Shown here one piece after another: positions 6,354-9,915 of a DNA stretch of 9,915 nt. How positions within the stretch are numbered: position 1 is the stretch's first letter; every line of letters begins with the position of its first letter. The notes under the pieces were generated by a model. It did not search any database, was not told the DNA's origin, and saw only the letters and a program-made list of their open reading frames with translations. The DNA comes from Syntrophaceae bacterium UBA3084 (GTDB taxonomy: Bacteria > Desulfobacterota > Syntrophia > Syntrophales > UBA6807), in contig DFBI01000071.1 of assembly GCA_002367335.1 (NCBI GenBank), forward strand, positions 2,445 to 12,359. The letters run 5' to 3'. The translations under genes were made by a program, and so were the position numbers.

Positions 6354-7463
6354 ATGAAAGTAGATCGCAGATTATTTGTCAATTTTGATTGGGTATTGCT
6401 CATTCTGGTATTATTGATCAGCTGTATCGGACTCTTGAATCTTTACAGTGCCGGTCACAACTTGACTTATATAAGCGGTAAGCCTCTTTACATAAAACAG
6501 GTGTATTGGATTTTGATTGGCCTTCTTTTAATGGTTGTCTCTGCCAGTATAGATTATCATTTCATTGTCAGGCATGGTTATGTCATTTACGTCATTTCAT
6601 TGCTGTTACTTTTTTGGATTTTTGTGCATGGTAATATCGCTCACGGTTCACAGCGATGGCTAATATTAAACGGTTTCTCTTTTCAGCCTTCCGAATTGAT
6701 GAAGTTAACTATTATTATTGCTTTAACAAAATATATTACTGAAAATAAAATTGATGATGGTTATCACATAAGAAGTCTTATAGTTCCTTTCGTTATTGTA
6801 TGTGTTCCTTGTTTATTAATATTGGAACAGCCCGATCTTGGAACAGCCCTCTTTTTATTTATATTGTTTTTTTCTATTATCCTGTTTACTGGTGTCAGCA
6901 GAAAAACATTTATTCTGTTTGCCACGAGCAGCGTTTTAATGATTCCACTATGCTGGTTTTTGATCAAAAATTATCAAAGAGAGAGAATCCTGACTTTTTT
7001 GAATCCCGAAAGAGATCCTCTTGGTTCCGGTTATCATATTATCCAGTCTATAATTGCTGTTGGGTCTGGAGGTATCTGGGGAAAGGGGTTCTTGCAGGGA
7101 ACGCAAACTCAGTTAAAATTTCTACCTGAGCAGCAGACAGATTTTGTGTTTTCTGTCCTTGCCGAGGAATGGGGATTTTCAGGCGCGGTGATTCTGATGT
7201 TTTTGTTTCTTGCTCTTATATTGTGGGGTTTTAAAATTGCCCGTAATTCGAAGGACATGTCGGGAACCTTAATTTCCTTTGGTGTAACCATGTTTGTTTT
7301 TTGGGGTGTATTTATCAATATGGGTATGGTACTTGGCATTCTTCCTGTTGTGGGTATTCCTCTTCCTTTTCTGAGCTATGGGGGTTCTTCAATGGTTATT
7401 CTAATGACCGGTATAGGTTTGTTGATGAATGTGAGTATGCGGAGGTTTATGTTGCAACCATAA
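6354..7463 (+). CDS. rodA: Rod-shape-determining protein RodA, SEDS peptidoglycan glycosyltransferase
   Basis: RodA polymerises lipid II into glycan strands and works as a pair with PBP2. The 369-residue polytopic protein matches the usual length (E. coli 370). SEDS motifs are clear: SQRWLILNGFSFQPSELMKL at about 99-118, EQPDLGTALFLF, NPERDPLGSGYHIIQS, and FLPEQQTDFVFSVLAEEWGF, in which D263 corresponds to the essential aspartate of the family (E. coli D262). The C-terminal GIPLPFLSYGGSSM motif is also intact. RodA is distinguished from FtsW by its place directly behind mreBCD and PBP2 and by the motif style. The ATG follows the PBP2 stop by 6 bp, with GAAGG about 10 nt upstream. Confidence 0.96.
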   Translation: MKVDRRLFVNFDWVLLILVLLISCIGLLNLYSAGHNLTYISGKPLYIKQVYWILIGLLLMVVSASIDYHFIVRHGYVIYVISLLLLFWIFVHGNIAHGSQRWLILNGFSFQPSELMKLTIIIALTKYITENKIDDGYHIRSLIVPFVIVCVPCLLILEQPDLGTALFLFILFFSIILFTGVSRKTFILFATSSVLMIPLCWFLIKNYQRERILTFLNPERDPLGSGYHIIQSIIAVGSGGIWGKGFLQGTQTQLKFLPEQQTDFVFSVLAEEWGFSGAVILMFLFLALILWGFKIARNSKDMSGTLISFGVTMFVFWGVFINMGMVLGILPVVGIPLPFLSYGGSSMVILMTGIGLLMNVSMRRFMLQP

Positions 7464-7506
7464 TTTTCAAGTCGCAGCCATTGGCAAGCATTCGACGGTC
7501 CTTCGG

Positions 7507-7554
7507 CGAGCTCAGACTTCGACGAGCTCAGACTTCGACGAGCTCAGTCGAGTC
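7507..7554. repeat. Tandem 16-bp GC-rich REP-like repeats between rodA and the bactofilin gene
   Basis: CGAGCTCAGACTTCGA occurs exactly at 7507-7522 and 7523-7538, followed by a diverged third copy beginning CGAGCTCAG at 7539. Each copy contains the GAGCTC palindrome. The end of the array can fold as GACTTCGAC (7531-7539) against GTCGAGTC (7547-7554). The motif resembles the widespread REP-like intergenic sequence containing CTGAGCTTGTCGAAG, here with C in place of T. The block is visibly richer in G and C than its surroundings. Confidence 0.75.
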
Positions 7555-7603
7555 GTCGAGTCGCTCAGCCAACCTGTGGATTGCTACAGCAAATTTTGGA
7601 TTT

Positions 7604-7619
7604 AAGGAGGTTTTGGATG
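7604..7619 (+). promoter_or_regulatory. Ribosome-binding site deciding the bactofilin start
   Basis: AAGGAGG at 7604-7610 with a 6-nt spacer to the ATG at 7617. This selects the 125-residue product over the version extended from TTG 7581, whose extra residues (MLQQILDLRRFW) do not look like a bactofilin N-terminus. Confidence 0.8.
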
Positions 7620-7994
7620 GCGGACAAGAAAACGAACAGTGATATTATTGCTTTTCTGGGGAATGGAACAGAGTTTGATGGAAAGTTGCTGTTAAAAGGT
7701 TCCGTTCGAATTGACGGTGTGTTCAAAGGAGAAATATTGGGTACCGGAACACTGATTATTGGAGAAGGCGCTAATGTTGAGGCTGATATTACTATCGACA
7801 ATTTATTGATCTTTGGCAATGTGAAGGGCAACCTTGAAATCAGAGAAAGGGTAGAAATATGCTCCACAGGCAAGTTATTCGGCGATTTAAGGACACCCGG
7901 TTTCGTTGTACAGGAAGGAGCTACGTTCGATGGAGATTGCCGAATGGGAACCAGGCCTGAGGAAAGTCCCACAGAAGAGGAAAAAGAGGCCTAA
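7617..7994 (+). CDS. Bactofilin (polymer-forming cytoskeletal protein)
   Basis: Bactofilins self-assemble without nucleotide into beta-helical filaments, often membrane-associated and linked to local peptidoglycan synthesis or cell shape. The 125-residue product has a short polar N-terminus (MADKKTNSDIIAFLG), then a beta-helix core at about 18-110. The core shows the repeating G-x-hydrophobic pattern typical of the family: LLLKGSVRIDGVFKGEI, GTLIIGEGANVEADITI, FGNVKGNLEIRERVEI, GKLFGDLRTPGFVVQEGATF and DGDCRM. An acidic, disordered tail follows (PEESPTEEEKEA). The ATG at 7617 has a perfect AAGGAGG at 7604-7610 with 6-nt spacing, so the upstream in-frame TTG at 7581 is rejected. Its position behind rodA suggests a shape or cell-wall role. 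Confidence 0.93.
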   Translation: MADKKTNSDIIAFLGNGTEFDGKLLLKGSVRIDGVFKGEILGTGTLIIGEGANVEADITIDNLLIFGNVKGNLEIRERVEICSTGKLFGDLRTPGFVVQEGATFDGDCRMGTRPEESPTEEEKEA

Positions 7995-8117
7995 AGCGGC
8001 CAAGTCGCAGGGACTGAGCAATGAGCAGTGAGGATTATCCCTCTAATGCTTAATCCGTTCATTTCACTGTAATACCGATAATGGTAAGTATTGATAATGG
8101 TTATGAGCAAAAAATAC

Positions 8118-8147
8118 TTGACATCATTAAAGAGTTATGATTACAAG
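8118..8147 (+). promoter_or_regulatory. Candidate sigma70-type promoter for the atp cluster
   Basis: A perfect TTGACA at 8118-8123 is separated by 18 bp from TACAAG at 8142-8147, which matches the -10 consensus at 4 of 6 positions. Transcription would start near 8154 and give a leader of about 180 nt before atpF'. Two GATAATGGT repeats lie just upstream, where an activator could bind. Confidence 0.4.
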
Positions 8148-8276
8148 TTCGCAACTTTTCATATAGAGAGATTTCTTGAGAGGTTCTCTGGTTAGCAATT
8201 AAATGTAAAAAGATGCTTGATATTATTGAGAGAACAGTTATTTGGTCTTTGGCGGCAATCATATTCAAATTTTGAT

Positions 8277-8320
8277 AACCGGGTGATTAAGTTTTTTGTG
8301 CACCCGGGTTCTTTTGTCTT
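8277..8320 (+). terminator. Terminator-like hairpin in the atp leader (possible attenuator)
   Basis: AACCGGGTG (8277-8285) pairs with CACCCGGGTT (8301-8310) with one bulged C and a 15-nt loop. A T-rich but interrupted tract (CTTTTGTCTT, 8311-8320) follows. It could end transcripts coming from the bactofilin gene. Because it lies downstream of the candidate atp promoter and 26 nt before the atpF' start, it could instead act as an attenuator. Confidence 0.5.
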
Positions 8321-8336
8321 ATTGAGGTGATTAACA

Positions 8337-8762
8337 ATGCTTGAAATAAATTCTACCCTTTGGATTCAAATCGCAAATTTTCTTATTATGATTTTTCTGT
8401 TGAACTTTCTTCTATTCAAACCTATTTTAAATGTTATGAAAAGGAGAAAAAACCATCTTCAAGATTTGGACGAGGAAGTGAAATCGCTTGATTCTGAAGT
8501 TGAAAAGAAAATGACAGACTACGAGGAAAAACTTCGCGAAGCCAGACTGGAAGCTATGAATCAAAAAAACGAAATTCAGTTAAAGGCATCCGAAGAGGGT
8601 AAAGGTGTTATAGACGAATCGAGGGGGGAAATTTCGCAGATTGTCGAAGAATTCAATAAAAAGATGGATAAGGAAATCGCGATGGCAATGGAAGCCTTGA
8701 AGAGTCAATCGGAAAAAATATCTGTTGAGATTTCCGAGAAGGTATTGGGAAGGAGTATTTAA
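8337..8762 (+). CDS. atpF': F1Fo ATP synthase subunit b' (peripheral stalk)
   Basis: Subunit b' pairs with b to form the stator stalk that holds the F1 head against the membrane a subunit. The 141-residue product has one N-terminal membrane helix at about 9-27 (WIQIANFLIMIFLLNFLLF), the typical FKPILNVMKRRK hinge, and then a long charged amphipathic helix to the end. It ends with a conserved-looking ISEKVLGRSI. The start has an ideal GAGGTGA at 8324-8330 with a 6-nt spacer. The stop overlaps the following atpF start by one base (TAATG). It lacks a signal peptide, unlike the neighbouring b subunit. Separate b' and b genes are common in Desulfobacterota and some other lineages. Confidence 0.92.
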   Translation: MLEINSTLWIQIANFLIMIFLLNFLLFKPILNVMKRRKNHLQDLDEEVKSLDSEVEKKMTDYEEKLREARLEAMNQKNEIQLKASEEGKGVIDESRGEISQIVEEFNKKMDKEIAMAMEALKSQSEKISVEISEKVLGRSI

Positions 8763-9376
8763 TGAGAAAAATTTTTAAGGGAATTTTCTCAAGACGATTT
8801 TTATTGAGTTCTTTTTTGCCGGCGGTTTTGTTTATAATTTTGAGTGCAGCGTTTGTTTATGCTTCAGGTGGCAGTGAAGAAGAAGGACATCACGCAGGTC
8901 AGTTTGTTACCTTTGCATGGAAAACAGTGAACGTTGTTATTTTATTTGCCTTGCTCTATTGGGCTGTTGCAAAAGGCATAAAGAGATTTTTTGCCGGGCG
9001 CCGTGAGTCTATCAAGGAATCCATAGAAACAGCCATTGCTTCGAAAGAAGATGCAAAAAAGAAATTTGACGAATATTCTGCCAAACTGGGTAAAGCGACG
9101 GGTGAGATTGAAGAAATTACTCGCATGATTACAGCGCAGGGCGAGGCCGAAAAGAAAAAAATTATAGAAGATGCAAAACGGACAACGGAAAAAATGAAGG
9201 CGGACGCCAAGGCCCGCATTGATCAGGAATTTAAGAAGGTCAGGAATCAATTGAGAAAAGAGGCCGCTGAACTTTCCGTAGAGATGGCCGAAACAATCTT
9301 AAAGAAAAAAGTAAAGAAAAATGATCATGAACTCATGGTGAAAGATTTCTTAGATAGGATGGTGAGGTTAAATTGA
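8762..9376 (+). CDS. atpF: F1Fo ATP synthase subunit b, with N-terminal signal-like sequence
   Basis: This is the second peripheral-stalk subunit. The 204-residue protein is longer than the usual 156-170 because of an N-terminal extension: basic MRKIFKGIFSRRF, hydrophobic core LLSSFLPAVLFIILSAAF, and a likely cleavage after VYA at residue 34. A conserved membrane helix follows at about 52-70 (AWKTVNVVILFALLYWAVA), then RFFAGRRESIKESIE and a long Lys/Glu-rich coiled coil to the C-terminus (ELSVEMAETILKKKV, DFLDRMVRLN). The start ATG overlaps the atpF' stop and has GGAAGGAG just upstream. The stop overlaps the atpH start, so all three genes appear translationally coupled. Confidence 0.94.
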   Translation: MRKIFKGIFSRRFLLSSFLPAVLFIILSAAFVYASGGSEEEGHHAGQFVTFAWKTVNVVILFALLYWAVAKGIKRFFAGRRESIKESIETAIASKEDAKKKFDEYSAKLGKATGEIEEITRMITAQGEAEKKKIIEDAKRTTEKMKADAKARIDQEFKKVRNQLRKEAAELSVEMAETILKKKVKKNDHELMVKDFLDRMVRLN

Positions 9377-9915
9377 TAGGGAGTGAAATTGCAAAACGTT
9401 ATTCCAGGGCTTTTTTAGCAATAGCCGGGGAAGACGTCAAGTATGAGGAATACTATAATGAGCTGAAAAGTTTTTCGCTTCTCCTTGATCAGAATGAGAA
9501 CCTGAAGGGCTTTATGGATAATCCTGTTTTTGCCCAGTCAGAAAAAATAGCCGTTTTGGATGAGATTCTGATGAAGATTGTCGTGTCACCTGTTACAGCT
9601 AATTTTTTGAAGCTGTTGATACAGAAAAAAAGAATCAGTGTTCTTCCTGAAATCGAAGATTGTTATCAGCAATATATGGATACAGCGTTAAACAAAGTGA
9701 GGGTAAAAGTGCGGTCGGCTTACCAATTATCAGACGATCTATCAGAGCAGATTAAGGTGCGGATGGAAGAGCTTACAGGTAAAAAAGTCGAAATGGAAAC
9801 TGAAAAGGATTCATTATTGCTGGGTGGTATCGTTGTAAAGGTTGGTGATACCCTTTATGATGGGAGCATAAGAGCTCAGTTAAATAGTATAAGGGAACTC
9901 TTAAGGGAGGAGATA
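9373..9915 (+). CDS. atpH: F1Fo ATP synthase subunit delta (3' end at window edge)
   Basis: Subunit delta links the top of F1 to the b/b' stalk. From TTG 9373 the frame is open for 181 codons to the right edge, about the full family length (E. coli 177), so only the last residues or the stop are missing. The N-terminal helical domain starts IGSEIAKRYSRAFLAIAGED. The C-terminal part has the OSCP/delta signature DSLLLGGIVVKVGDTLYDGS followed by IRAQLNSIRELL. The TTG start overlaps the atpF stop (TTGA), with GGTGAGG at 9361-9367 and a 5-nt spacer. No nearby ATG would preserve the AKRYSRAF helix. atpA, atpG, atpD and atpC are expected to follow outside the window. Confidence 0.94.
   Translation, partial: MIGSEIAKRYSRAFLAIAGEDVKYEEYYNELKSFSLLLDQNENLKGFMDNPVFAQSEKIAVLDEILMKIVVSPVTANFLKLLIQKKRISVLPEIEDCYQQYMDTALNKVRVKVRSAYQLSDDLSEQIKVRMEELTGKKVEMETEKDSLLLGGIVVKVGDTLYDGSIRAQLNSIRELLREEI

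Larger units (their letters stand above)
7995..8336. other. Non-coding region between the bactofilin gene and the atp cluster
   Basis: No protein-coding frame or known RNA gene is seen in these 342 bp. The first part (8001-8035) is purine-rich with repeated GAGCA and GTGAG words. A GATAATGGT direct repeat lies at 8077-8085 and 8093-8101, then a candidate promoter at 8118-8147. A leader follows with possible alternative hairpins (8165-8235) and a terminator-like stem-loop at 8277-8310. Confidence 0.6.

Noticed and set aside
7507..7554. CRISPR array
   Set aside because: The repeats are 16 bp, directly adjacent with no spacers, and there are no cas genes.
7301..7642. Plus-strand 113-codon ORF spanning the end of rodA and the REP-like repeats
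   Set aside because: It is out of frame with rodA and bactofilin, runs through repeat DNA and has no family pattern.
1..9915. Mobile elements, defence systems, tRNA or rRNA genes
   Set aside because: I looked on both strands and saw no transposase or integrase, no toxin-antitoxin pair, and no tRNA-like or rRNA-like sequence.

Overview
The window reads as an ordinary chromosomal segment of a Gram-negative bacterium, most likely a member of the Desulfobacterota (the former Deltaproteobacteria). Three things point there. A complete rod-shape operon is followed by a bactofilin gene. The ATP synthase cluster begins with paired b' and b subunit genes, not with the a and c subunits. The b subunit carries a cleavable-looking N-terminal signal sequence. 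The DNA is AT-rich, with many A/T homopolymers. The phylum call is inference from gene order and protein style; no database search was possible.

Layout. Positions 1-1415 (minus strand) hold the first 471 codons of a membrane-anchored periplasmic foldase of the SurA-N/PpiD type, running off the left edge. A 362-bp divergent intergenic region (1416-1777) contains back-to-back candidate promoters with overlapping -35 boxes and several inverted repeats. From 1778 to 7463, on the plus strand, lies mreB-mreC-mreD-mrdA(PBP2)-rodA. The mreC/mreD and mreD/mrdA junctions overlap, and rodA follows mrdA by 6 bp. The only sizeable gap, 292 bp between mreB and mreC, contains a roughly 105-bp imperfect palindromic element. 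Between rodA and the bactofilin gene is a short cluster of 16-bp tandem, REP-like GC-rich repeats. The bactofilin gene (7617-7994) is followed by a 342-bp non-coding stretch with a candidate promoter and a terminator-like hairpin close to the next start codon. Then come atpF' (b'), atpF (b) and atpH (delta), tightly overlapping. atpH is open to the right edge and is essentially full length.

How the genes work together. MreB filaments, the MreC/MreD membrane proteins, the transpeptidase PBP2 and the glycosyltransferase RodA form the elongasome (Rod complex) that inserts lateral-wall peptidoglycan. The bactofilin is a second, nucleotide-independent cytoskeletal polymer often tied to local wall synthesis, so its place behind rodA is functionally sensible. 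The foldase probably helps outer-membrane or periplasmic proteins fold. The atp genes build the peripheral stator of F1Fo ATP synthase.

I see no mobile element, CRISPR array, RNA gene or clearly novel multi-gene system. The more unusual signals are in the non-coding DNA (divergent promoter, palindromic element, REP-like cluster, atp leader) and in the foldase, which lacks an obvious parvulin signature and carries an internal repeat.
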